A DNA stretch of 64,000 bases from Paenisporosarcina macmurdoensis. Lineage in GTDB: Bacteria > Bacillota > Bacilli > Bacillales_A > Planococcaceae. Location: NCBI RefSeq assembly GCF_042658845.1, contig NZ_JBHSRI010000025.1, forward strand, positions 186,001-250,000, in the 5' to 3' direction. Below, one piece after another: positions 16,785 through 24,884 of the stretch. A program made the translations under genes and the position numbers. Numbering within the stretch: position 1 is the first letter of the stretch; every line of letters begins with the position of its first letter. A model generated the notes under the pieces. That model saw nothing but the letters and a program-made list of their open reading frames with translations, did not search any database and had not been told where the DNA came from.

Positions 16785-19457
16785 TTAATTACTGCGTATC
16801 GTATTCCGCCCATTTCTCTTTGTTTCATATAATGCTTGATCGGCATACTTCATTAAATCATTTACGGACACACCAGAACTAGGATGGAATCGGGCCGTTC
16901 CAATACTGATGGTAAGGAAGGGTCCAATTGATGACTGCACGTGTGGGATTTTGAGTGCTTCAATATTCGTCCGAAGTGTTTCTGCTACTTGGAATGTGCA
17001 CGTTTTATCACAACCACGTAGAATCACTGAAAACTCTTCACCACCGTATCTTGCCACAAAATGACCTGATTCCTCTAAGGTTTGTTGCAGTGATTTCGCA
17101 ACTAGTTGTAAGCAATAGTCACCTTGTTGATGTCCATAAGCATCGTTGTACATTTTAAAATAATCGATGTCTATCATCAATAATGAAATTGCTTCGTTAT
17201 TGCTTAGAGCAATTTCCCATTGTTGTCGCAATTTCTCATCATAGGAGCGTCTATTAGGGATTCCAGTCAAACCATCTGAATTAGAGACTTTTTGCAACAT
17301 GTCATTCGCTTCGAGTAATTGTTTTTCAATCTCTTTTTTCTCTGTAATATCATGAATAACTCCCATAATTGCAGGCTTTCCATTATATTCAATGACGGTA
17401 GCCCCCACGTTTGCAATGACCACTTTCCCATCAAACCGAATAAATCGCATCTCACTATTTTGGGGTAATAGACTTGCATCCTTAAAACCTAATGCCATGT
17501 TAGAAATAGCCATTCGCCGGTCATCTGGATGTAGGAAATCAAAAACCGTTTTTCCTATTAAATCGTCACTACACCTCGCACCAATGAATTCAACTACTTT
17601 ATGGTTAATAAATTCAATTTGATTGCGGCTATGAACAAAAATCACTTCTGGTGAAAGGTCAATTAGGCTACGATACCTATTTTCACTCTCAATTAGCTTT
17701 CTCTCTGCTACTTTTACTTTTGTAATATCATAGGCCATACCAATTACACCAGTAATCTTGTCATCAATGATAATAGGTGTGATATTGATATTTAATCTGA
17801 CAATATTGCCATCTCTTTTCTCAATTTCAGTTTCAAATGTCAAAGATTCACCTTTAAGGGTCCTCTTAAAATAAATAATTGTATTCTCTACAAAATTTTT
17901 GGTGATTATGGGAGCAAAAGATGTGCCCACGAGTTCTTCCCTTGTATATCCAGTCATCAATTCTGCGGCATCGTTCACTTCAGTGAAAAGCCCTTTTGAA
18001 TTCAACAAATATGCTGGGCTTTGATTATGTTGAAATAAGGATTTATACAGCTGTTCATTTTCGAGTATTTTAATTTCCATAAGTTTACGATTTGTAATAT
18101 CAAATAGCGTACCTGAAGTTCCCATAATCTCACCTAGTGGATTAAATGTAAGTTTAGCAAACATCTCAACCCATTTTGTTGACCCACTTTCAGTCACGTA
18201 ACGGACTTCGCATTTGTAATCATCATTTCGTTCGTGAATGAGACACTCAAACCACAGTTTAATGCGACTATGTTCATCAGCATGGACAAAGTGTGAAAAT
18301 GAAACACCAATAGATTGTTCTATATCAAACCCAGTGATTTCTGTCCAAGATTTGTTTAAGAAAGTCCAGTTTCCTTCTTTATCTGTTTGGAAAATGACTT
18401 CTTGTACATTTTCAATTACAGACTGATACTGTTCAAGCAACCGTTTATAGTTTTCTTGTGAATCGGCAGTTCTTTTTTCATCATTTTTGCGGTTTGTTAT
18501 ATCTCGAAAGTTCCACAAATGGCCTAAACGACGTTGGTCAGATGAAATGATGGGGATAAAATCAAGTTCAATAATTCGACCGTCGCCTAGCAAAACCTCT
18601 TCATTTAAAACCGTTTCTTTGGTGTACACAAGCTCATGAAGTCGATTGAGAAACTGTTGTTGATTTACAAATTCAACAGGGGATTTATGTATTAATAGGT
18701 TTTCGGCATTCGATCCTACTAGATTTTCTTTTAATGGTATACGGAACAGGTCATGAAATTTTTGATTAACAACTTCTATACGACGATTTGGCGTTTCGAC
18801 AATTACACCGGAATTCAAGTTTGAAATAAGAGAAGAAAGGCGGAGTTTTGTATTTTCAAGTTCTACAAATAACTCAATGCTCCAAAAAATATACTTCGCG
18901 ACATAAAAAGCGAAGATACTCCCGAATAAGGCGAACGCCCAATAGATAGAAGCAATTTGAGTGAATTGAGTCATATTATCTGAGAGAATGGTCAGATTAA
19001 CATAAAAAGTGATGTAACTTAGAAGAGTACTTATTAAAGTGAGAGATAGCATTTTCACTTGTTGTTTAATCGGTAATTTAAAGAGTAAACCCGAAACAAC
19101 ACCGATTAATAAGACAATGAAAGCAGAGAAAAGAGAAAATTCGGTAACTCCATCGATGAATACACGCATTAACGCAATGAGTATGGATGACAAAATAGCT
19201 GCAGGGAAGCCAAAAAAAGTAGCAGCAATGATAATCGGAATGTGTTTGAGGTCAATAATGACATGTTCATCAAGGTGTATCCCGAAATAGATAAGAATGA
19301 TTCCTAAAAAACCAAGTGATAGCCCTGCCATAACTTGTATTTTACTATTTGTGAGATTACTAGCAGCATTCCTTCTTAATAAGAATCTGGACGAATGCCC
19401 AATGATAAAGAGATACGAAATAAGTAATGATATATGTAAGGCTAAATCTTTTATCAA
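16785..19457 (-). CDS. multi-PAS diguanylate cyclase with 5TMR-LYT sensor
   Basis: About 890 aa. Five to six N-terminal spans of the 5TM-5TMR_LYT type (GLSLGFLGIILIYFG, LKHIPIIIAATFFGFPAAIL) are followed by four PAS/PAC units (start near LISNLNSGVIVE, VIENVQEVIFQTD, LFQHNQSPAYLL and LIDLSPEVIFVH) and a C-terminal GGDEF domain. The active site reads GGEEF, preceded by SDGLTGIPNRRSYD and LMIDIDYFK, so it should make c-di-GMP. The RxxD inhibitory site before it is not evident. TTG 19457 with AGGAAG upstream fits the family's N-terminus; ATG 19526 would add 23 residues without a ribosome site. Confidence 0.88.
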   Translation of the reverse strand: MIKDLALHISLLISYLFIIGHSSRFLLRRNAASNLTNSKIQVMAGLSLGFLGIILIYFGIHLDEHVIIDLKHIPIIIAATFFGFPAAILSSILIALMRVFIDGVTEFSLFSAFIVLLIGVVSGLLFKLPIKQQVKMLSLTLISTLLSYITFYVNLTILSDNMTQFTQIASIYWAFALFGSIFAFYVAKYIFWSIELFVELENTKLRLSSLISNLNSGVIVETPNRRIEVVNQKFHDLFRIPLKENLVGSNAENLLIHKSPVEFVNQQQFLNRLHELVYTKETVLNEEVLLGDGRIIELDFIPIISSDQRRLGHLWNFRDITNRKNDEKRTADSQENYKRLLEQYQSVIENVQEVIFQTDKEGNWTFLNKSWTEITGFDIEQSIGVSFSHFVHADEHSRIKLWFECLIHERNDDYKCEVRYVTESGSTKWVEMFAKLTFNPLGEIMGTSGTLFDITNRKLMEIKILENEQLYKSLFQHNQSPAYLLNSKGLFTEVNDAAELMTGYTREELVGTSFAPIITKNFVENTIIYFKRTLKGESLTFETEIEKRDGNIVRLNINITPIIIDDKITGVIGMAYDITKVKVAERKLIESENRYRSLIDLSPEVIFVHSRNQIEFINHKVVEFIGARCSDDLIGKTVFDFLHPDDRRMAISNMALGFKDASLLPQNSEMRFIRFDGKVVIANVGATVIEYNGKPAIMGVIHDITEKKEIEKQLLEANDMLQKVSNSDGLTGIPNRRSYDEKLRQQWEIALSNNEAISLLMIDIDYFKMYNDAYGHQQGDYCLQLVAKSLQQTLEESGHFVARYGGEEFSVILRGCDKTCTFQVAETLRTNIEALKIPHVQSSIGPFLTISIGTARFHPSSGVSVNDLMKYADQALYETKRNGRNTIRSN

Positions 19458-19572
19458 GCTAGTTCTTCCTACTTTCTTCTTTGCGAGTCCACGTTTCCCT
19501 AAGGAGATCCATACGAAGCTCAACATAGAATAGCTATAAATCTTGGTAAATAATAGAAATAAGCATCTACTT

Positions 19573-19603
19573 GAACATTCTACATCAAATAGTGTGAATG
19601 TTC
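19573..19603. promoter_or_regulatory. inverted repeat upstream of the cyclase gene
   Basis: Perfect GAACATTC (19573-19580) and GAATGTTC (19596-19603), 15 nt apart, about 120 bp before the start codon. It is either an operator or a weak stem-loop; there is no T run. Confidence 0.35.
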
Positions 19604-19667
19604 TAGTACTTATTATAAGGAAGAAAGAGGACTTTTCGAGGTTAGCTACTATTATTCTGAAAAAATA

Positions 19668-19699
19668 AGAAAAAGCCTTTAATCAATTGATTAAAGGCT
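19668..19699 (-). terminator. terminator of the RNPP regulator/propeptide operon
   Basis: A perfect palindrome AGCCTTTAATCAATTGATTAAAGGCT occupies 19674-19699. The minus strand continues with TTTTTCTTATTTTTTC. It lies 18 nt after the propeptide stop, so regulator and propeptide form one transcript. Confidence 0.88.
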
Positions 19700-19717
19700 C
19701 TTTACCGAAAACTTTAT

Positions 19718-19858
19718 TCATCCCACTGGTGGATGAATGGGTACGCTATTCGTTTCTTCGAGGGTAACCACTAATGAATTTGTTTTAGCTGCTTCTGCAC
19801 TCGTAGCACCTATAGATGAAAAGCTGATAATTAACGCTACAATAATGAATTTCTTCAA
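19718..19858 (-). CDS. candidate secreted signalling propeptide (Phr/NprX/PapR-like)
   Basis: A 46-aa reading frame starting TTG, with AAGGAG 8-9 nt upstream, 12 nt after the stop of the RNPP regulator. The N-terminus is a classic Sec signal peptide: KK, hydrophobic core FIIVALIISFSSIG, and Ala-rich ATSAEA. About 20 exported residues follow, ending TNSVPIHPPVG. Size, export signal, position behind an HTH-TPR regulator and a distinctive C-terminus match the organisation of NprX and PapR, whose last 5-8 residues are the mature re-imported signal. The active peptide is probably within the last 5-8 residues, for example VPIHPPVG (inference). Confidence 0.75.
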   Translation of the reverse strand: MKKFIIVALIISFSSIGATSAEAAKTNSLVVTLEETNSVPIHPPVG

Positions 19859-19870
19859 TTTTAACACTCC

Positions 19871-21088
19871 TTATAAAATGAATTTAACTGCTTTTTCATA
19901 TTTTCCTTCAGTTTTGTAATACTCTGCAAGAATATTTGAGAAGTATTGATGGTATTCTGTTTGTTCGTCTGTCTTCATTGTAAATGGGATGACTTTATCT
20001 TCTAAAAATTTCATTGCCTGTTGTTTTTTATTGTTTAGAAGTAACAAATAAAATGAAGAGTAAAGATGATAGTGAGTAACTTTCATTTTCAGAGCTTCCG
20101 TATTGATCAAGATGAAACTCTCTCTACTTTCTATCCATTTTTCTAGTCTAAATTCTGACAATGCAATATTGTACAAACATAGCAAGTAGTCTTTAGAATC
20201 CTTATTGAAAATGACTGAGCTTTTCTTAAAATAATCAACAGCAATTGAGTAATCGCCCATCTTATGCCTTAAATCTCCGATGTTGTGGTAAATGTGTGGA
20301 AGAAGATCATACTCTTGAAGCATTTCAATATTTCGAATGAGATGTTCATAGCACACTAGAGCCTCATCATATATCTTGGTTTGCGTATAATTAATCGCTA
20401 ATGACATGTGAACATGTAACATTCGTTTGTAATTGAAGTGATCTTTAAACAAGTCCATGGCTTTTTTCCCATAATAAATGGCGTGTCCTGATTCGCCCAT
20501 ATACCCTTTGACAAGGGCCAGGTGGTAATAGATTTCACCTTCGAACGAATTATTACTCGATTTACTTTGGATTAATGTTGAAATCTTTTCATCAGCCTCT
20601 CCATACTTCCCCCTCAAAATTAACAATATCGCAGAGAAATAAGAAAGTAAATACTTCTCATATTGGGAAATATTTTGCTTTTGTGAAAGAAGCAAGCGCA
20701 TTTGATCGTCAGCATTCACAAGGTCTTTAACAAAGAGATAATATCGTAATTTATATAGTTCATATAAGTAGATATGTTGGGTAAAAACGATAATCTCCTT
20801 GTATTCATCTAGTTCCTGAAAGGTTTTCTGCGCTTTCTCAACTTCGAAATAGTAAATATGTTGATAGAGTAGATGTAATAATGTGAAAACCTTTTTTTCG
20901 CGATCCACTACATCTTCTATATTAATATCAAGCCGTTTTAATAAAAGTCTTATGGTTTCAGCGTTAGCTTCCTTACTATTACTTTCAATTTTACTTAGGT
21001 GTGGAACAGAACAGATGCCAGTTGCAAGCTGGCTCTGCGTCATTTTCATTTTAGTACGATGGTACTTGATTAATGAGCCTGCTTTCAC
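19871..21088 (-). CDS. RNPP family HTH-TPR peptide-responsive regulator
   Basis: 405 aa. Residues about 1-60 form an XRE helix-turn-helix (LIKYHRTKMKMTQSQLATGI, VPHLSKIESNSKEANAETI). The remaining 340 residues are helical TPR-like repeats such as GEADEKISTLIQ, YDEALVCYEHLIRNIEML and DYSIAVDYFKKSS. Domain order and length fit NprR/PlcR-type regulators that bind an imported peptide through the TPRs. GTG 21088 has AGAGGGTGG at proper spacing; GTG 21097 lies too close to it. Followed by its own propeptide gene and divergent from a secreted protease. Confidence 0.85.
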   Translation of the reverse strand: MKAGSLIKYHRTKMKMTQSQLATGICSVPHLSKIESNSKEANAETIRLLLKRLDINIEDVVDREKKVFTLLHLLYQHIYYFEVEKAQKTFQELDEYKEIIVFTQHIYLYELYKLRYYLFVKDLVNADDQMRLLLSQKQNISQYEKYLLSYFSAILLILRGKYGEADEKISTLIQSKSSNNSFEGEIYYHLALVKGYMGESGHAIYYGKKAMDLFKDHFNYKRMLHVHMSLAINYTQTKIYDEALVCYEHLIRNIEMLQEYDLLPHIYHNIGDLRHKMGDYSIAVDYFKKSSVIFNKDSKDYLLCLYNIALSEFRLEKWIESRESFILINTEALKMKVTHYHLYSSFYLLLLNNKKQQAMKFLEDKVIPFTMKTDEQTEYHQYFSNILAEYYKTEGKYEKAVKFIL

Positions 21089-21136
21089 ATAATCCACCCT
21101 CTAACAAGTTTTTTCACTAAAAGTTATTAAAATTAG

Positions 21137-21147
21137 AATTTTCCCAA
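21137..21147. promoter_or_regulatory. candidate RNPP regulator site, copy 1
   Basis: AATTTTCCCAA sits 49 bp upstream of the regulator gene and is repeated identically and in the same orientation at 21405 near the protease gene. It may be an operator for autoregulation. Confidence 0.4.
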
Positions 21148-21404
21148 CTATTAATATAATTAAAGCGGCGGTTTACTAAAAAAGCCTATAAACATACGTT
21201 CTAGCGATGAATCAATTACTTTTCATCTTAACTTAATTGTGGGACATGTTTCTTTTCTTTTTTCTAAATTTTCTAAAAACAGTTGAAAAGACTCTAAATG
21301 ATTCTCTTATAGGGGATATATTGACGCATGTGAAACAGCTAAAATAGGAAAATAGCAGTATTAATTAATTTACAAATAATGTAATTAAATAACTAAAAAA
21401 CGGT

Positions 21405-21415
21405 AATTTTCCCAA
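21405..21415. promoter_or_regulatory. candidate RNPP regulator site, copy 2
   Basis: The second exact copy of AATTTTCCCAA, 73 bp before the protease start codon. Just after it, AAATCTA (21421-21427) and TAGATTT (21439-21445) can pair to form a leader stem-loop. The 400-bp divergent region has no reading frame; a weak TTGAAA-N18-TTATAG promoter-like pair can be seen at 21283-21312. Confidence 0.4.
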
Positions 21416-21488
21416 TAACCAAATCTAGCAGGCTGTGATAGATTTGATTCAGAACCAAAAATACATTTGACAAAAAGGAGCAAACAAG

Positions 21489-22751
21489 ATGAAAAGATCG
21501 AAGAAAATCTTAATGAGTGTGTTGCTAACTGCTAGTCTAGCCATTCCTGCTGTTGGAGCAAGTGCTGCACCAGAGAACAATAATGGTGTGGAGAAATTCC
21601 GTGTATATGTAGAGGCAACGGACCAATCAACGAAAAAGGAACTTAAAGGGCAGTATAAAGCAAGATGGGAACTCACTGAAAATGGTTTCTCAACCGAAAT
21701 GAGCGAAAAGCAATTTACAGCGCTTCAAAAAAATAAAAACGTAAAAGTAACAAAAGTTCAGGAAGTTACTCTTGATACAGAAGTCCGTGCAACACAAAGC
21801 CAGATTCAAGCGGCTGAATATCCAACACATCAAACACCATGGGGCATCAAAGCCATTTATAATAACAGCAGCCAGACAACAACTTCTGGTGGGGCAGGTA
21901 TCAATATCGCAGTGCTTGATACAGGTGTTTTCACTGGTCACTACGATCTAACAAACACAGTCGAGCAATGTAAAGACTTCACACAAGTAACAGTACCAGT
22001 AAATGGCGCATGTAACGATGCACATGGACACGGTACGCACGTAGCAGGATCGGCTCTTGCTGACGGAGGAAGCGACGGCGCTGGAATTTACGGAGTTGCT
22101 CCACAAGCTGACCTTTGGGCATACAAAGTTTTAGGCGACAACGGCTCAGGCTACTCTGACGATATCGCTGCAGCAATCCGTCACACAGCGGACCAAGCAA
22201 CGGCAACTGGCACAAAAACAGTTATCAACATGTCACTTGGCTCTGCAGGAAATGACAGCTTGATTTCAAGCGCAGTCACATATGCATACAACAAAGGCGT
22301 TCTAGTTGTAGCAGCAGCAGGAAACGAAGGTCCAAACCAAGGTTCAATTGGCTATCCAGGCGCACTAGTTAACGCAGTAGCAGTTGCTGCATTAGAAAAC
22401 GTTCAGCAAAACGGTACATACCGCGTTGCAGACTTCTCTTCTCGCGGATACGCTTCTACTGATGGCGACTATATCATCCAACAAGGTGACGTTGAAATCT
22501 CAGCACCAGGCGCAGCCATTTACTCTACTTGGAATAACGGTGGCTACAACACAATCAGCGGTACATCGATGGCTTCACCACACGTGGCTGGACTTGCTGC
22601 AAAACTGTGGGCATCAAACCCAAGCTGGTCACACACAACATTACGCGCTAACCTTAAAACTAAAGCAAAAGCAGTCGATATTAAAGGCGGCTACGGTGCA
22701 ACAACTGGTGATGACTATGCATCAGGTTTTGGCTTTGCACGAGTGAAATAA
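21489..22751 (+). CDS. secreted subtilisin-like serine protease (S8)
   Basis: A 420-aa preproenzyme. The signal peptide MKRSKKILMSVLLTASLAI ends near ASAAPEN, an inhibitor-I9-like propeptide of about 70 aa follows, and the catalytic domain starts near residue 112. The triad is D144 (IAVLDTGV), H181 (GHGTHVAG) and S360 (SGTSMASPHVAG), with oxyanion N279 (AAAGNEG). C161 and C175 could form a disulfide. AAAAGGAG precedes the ATG. Divergent from an RNPP regulator/propeptide pair, the arrangement expected for a quorum-controlled exoprotease (compare NprR-NprA). Confidence 0.95.
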   Translation: MKRSKKILMSVLLTASLAIPAVGASAAPENNNGVEKFRVYVEATDQSTKKELKGQYKARWELTENGFSTEMSEKQFTALQKNKNVKVTKVQEVTLDTEVRATQSQIQAAEYPTHQTPWGIKAIYNNSSQTTTSGGAGINIAVLDTGVFTGHYDLTNTVEQCKDFTQVTVPVNGACNDAHGHGTHVAGSALADGGSDGAGIYGVAPQADLWAYKVLGDNGSGYSDDIAAAIRHTADQATATGTKTVINMSLGSAGNDSLISSAVTYAYNKGVLVVAAAGNEGPNQGSIGYPGALVNAVAVAALENVQQNGTYRVADFSSRGYASTDGDYIIQQGDVEISAPGAAIYSTWNNGGYNTISGTSMASPHVAGLAAKLWASNPSWSHTTLRANLKTKAKAVDIKGGYGATTGDDYASGFGFARVK

Positions 22752-22771
22752 TAAATAGAACCAATTTGAAG

Positions 22772-22799
22772 GAGCCCTCCAGTTAATGGAGGGCTTTTT
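22772..22799 (+). terminator. terminator of the protease gene
   Basis: Arms GAGCCCTCCA and TGGAGGGCT-T, 5-nt loop, TTTTT tail. Confidence 0.92.
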
Positions 22800-22947
22800 C
22801 TCTGTTTAAAAGGCAAGGCACAAGCACAATGGTTTCTTGTATATATTTTGTTGCGAAAGGCGATTATAAGGATGTAGATTCTATCCATTAATATGGACAT
22901 TGAAGATTTCGAAATCCGTTCAGAATAAGTTTTCAAAGGAGATTAGT

Positions 22948-23466
22948 ATGACAGCGGAAGCTACTCATTCATCTAGTAATTTAAATGACAACAATCGCCA
23001 TAAGTATGCGACTCGTAATCTATGGACAGGAATTCTATTTGGACTCGGTTTAGTCGCTTTTATCGATGAGGCTGTATTTCATCAGTTGTTACATTGGCAT
23101 CATTTTTACGACAAATCTACGTCGGACATTGGACTAGTTTCAGATGGGTTGTTCCATTCATTCAGTTGGTTTGCGACCATAGCTTCTTCGTTTCTATTAG
23201 CAGACCTACATCGTAGACATGTTTTTTGGTTCAAAAGGTGGCTAGCAGGTGTATTTCTGGGGGGAGGGGCTTTCCAGTTGTTCGATGGGACCATCCAACA
23301 TAAGCTTTGGGAATTGCACCAAATACGCTACGGAGTGGATATTCGACCTTACGACATGATATGGAATCTGACAGCCTTGGCTATGATTTTAGCTGGCGTA
23401 TTGCTGGTCGGTAGAGTAAAACTTCATTCATATCAAACGGAAGATACCAAGTCAAATGGCGAATAG
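22948..23466 (+). CDS. DUF2243 membrane protein
   Basis: 172 aa with four hydrophobic segments. It contains GILFGLGLVAFIDEAVFHQL, LHWHHFYDK, SDGLFHSFSWFAT and FDGTIQHKLWELHQIRY, a His-rich pattern typical of DUF2243. AAAGGAGA precedes ATG 22948; the frame from 22900 has no ribosome site. It overlaps the CtaG gene by 11 nt. The partnership and many membrane His residues suggest a copper or haem-oxidase assembly role (inference). Confidence 0.85.
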   Translation: MTAEATHSSSNLNDNNRHKYATRNLWTGILFGLGLVAFIDEAVFHQLLHWHHFYDKSTSDIGLVSDGLFHSFSWFATIASSFLLADLHRRHVFWFKRWLAGVFLGGGAFQLFDGTIQHKLWELHQIRYGVDIRPYDMIWNLTALAMILAGVLLVGRVKLHSYQTEDTKSNGE

Positions 23467-24256
23467 TCATAGTCATGTAGGTGGTAATGAAGTGATTTTT
23501 CAATTCTTACTAGTCATGCCTTTTCTAGTAGCTTTGGTTTTATATGGTGTTGCAGTTGTCGTATCAAACCAACGACATAAAAAACAATGGCCACTAATAC
23601 GAAGCGCATTGTGGATTGTTGGTATTCTCTGTGCGTCACTTGCCGTCATTGGACCGCTAGCGGAACGTGCTCACAGCGATTTTAGAGCGCATATGGTCGG
23701 TCATGTGCTTCTTGGCATGTTGGCACCACTTCTTATGGTATTAGCTACACCAATGACACTTATCCTGAGAACACTACCTGTTCGGTTAGCTAGACGTTTA
23801 ACACATGTATTGAAAAGTTTACCGGTTCTACTCATTACGAATCCACTGTTTGCAGCATGCTTGAACGTGGGAGGACTTTGGCTCTTATATACCACAGAGT
23901 TGTACCTCTTGATGCAACAGAACATGATTATTCATATACTAGTTCACATTCATGTGTTCCTAGCGGGATATCTTTTCACCATGTCCATAATCTATATGGA
24001 ACCAACTTCACACAGATTAAGCTTTACGTACCGATCAATCGTGCTAGTTCTTGCATTTGCTGCCCATGGCGTCTTATCCAAGTATATTTACGCAAATCCG
24101 CCTAATGGAATTTCGGCAGCCCAAGCTGAAATGGGCGGACAAATTATGTACTACGGTGGAGATGCGATTGAGCTTGTACTCATCTTTATTTTTTGTTTTC
24201 AATGGTACAAAAATACGCGACCGCGTGTGGTCTTAATGCCAAGATATGCTAAATAA
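23456..24256 (+). CDS. cytochrome c oxidase assembly protein, CtaG family
   Basis: 266 aa with about seven spans. The caa3-type CtaG signature is visible: AHSDFRAHMVGHVLLGMLAP, then LMQQNMIIHILVHIHVFLAGYLF and GGDAIELVLIFIFCFQWY. CtaG proteins help metallate the CuB centre of haem-copper oxidases. It overlaps and is coupled to the DUF2243 gene. No oxidase subunit genes are in the window. Confidence 0.88.
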   Translation: MANSHSHVGGNEVIFQFLLVMPFLVALVLYGVAVVVSNQRHKKQWPLIRSALWIVGILCASLAVIGPLAERAHSDFRAHMVGHVLLGMLAPLLMVLATPMTLILRTLPVRLARRLTHVLKSLPVLLITNPLFAACLNVGGLWLLYTTELYLLMQQNMIIHILVHIHVFLAGYLFTMSIIYMEPTSHRLSFTYRSIVLVLAFAAHGVLSKYIYANPPNGISAAQAEMGGQIMYYGGDAIELVLIFIFCFQWYKNTRPRVVLMPRYAK

Positions 24257-24323
24257 TACGATTGATATTGAAAAACTAAAGAAACAACTGCGATACTCAT
24301 TTGGTATTTACATTATTTTACTA

Positions 24324-24428
24324 TTACAACTAAAACCATGTTTTTTACAACTAAATCATCAAAAATTACAACTAAATGTCCCATTTTTACAACTAAACAT
24401 ACGATTATTACAACTAAATTTCAAAAAC
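24324..24428. repeat. 21-bp periodic intergenic array A3 (five units)
   Basis: TTACAACTAAA occurs exactly at 24324, 24345, 24366, 24387 and 24408, all 21 bp apart, with A/T-rich 10-bp spacers. It lies between convergent genes. The core is identical to array A5, and spacer similarity shows that the two arrays share origin. Confidence 0.95.
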
Positions 24429-24530
24429 CACTTCATCTCGTTCGACCGAAGATGCATTTTCGTCTTCTATCCACTTATATTTTGAGTAAAAAACTTCCGC
24501 ATAGCGAACACGATAAGCACTTATAATCAA

Positions 24531-24562
24531 AACACCCACTCCTGTTTACGGGAGTGGGTGTT
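24531..24562. terminator. hairpin terminator
   Basis: AACACCCACTCC/GGGAGTGGGTGTT, 7-nt loop, 10 nt beyond the stop of the convergent 75-aa gene. Confidence 0.8.
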
Positions 24563-24571
24563 ATAGATAAG

Positions 24572-24799
24572 TTAGTTCGGATGAATCTCTTCATTTGCGG
24601 CAGGATCTTTAGTAACTTTTCGAGCAGGATCATTGATTACTTGTTTATTTAACTCATCAACCATCAATATATCCACGGTTTTCATATCCTCGTGCATATC
24701 GAATAAGCTTATTTTATCCGTTTTTACTCCGTCTGGATTATCTGAAAAAATCCCAGTTGCAAGTTCACGATCTTCTTCTGTGAAAACCTTTTTCTTCAT
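24572..24799 (-). CDS. small acidic protein, function unknown
   Basis: 75 aa, charged and without hydrophobic segments: EEDRELATGIFSDNPDGVKT near the start, then MHEDMKTVDILMVDELNKQ. GGATGA lies upstream of the ATG and a terminator follows. I do not recognise a family. Confidence 0.6.
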   Translation of the reverse strand: MKKKVFTEEDRELATGIFSDNPDGVKTDKISLFDMHEDMKTVDILMVDELNKQVINDPARKVTKDPAANEEIHPN

Positions 24800-24884
24800 T
24801 AAATTCTCATCCTTTCAAACCAATCTAACCTGATACAAGTCAGGTTTTACTTCTACATATTATGTCCGCATATTTTTTCACTAT

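Noticed and set aside
16785..19526. ATG 19526 as the start of the diguanylate cyclase
   Set aside because: No ribosome site; TTG 19457 has AGGAAG and matches the 5TMR-LYT N-terminus.
22426..22746. 106-codon ORF inside the subtilisin gene
   Set aside because: Shadow frame of a gene with a complete catalytic triad.
24324..24428. CRISPR array
   Set aside because: Unit is only 21 bp with an 11-bp core, spacers are AT-rich and related between arrays, and no cas gene is present.
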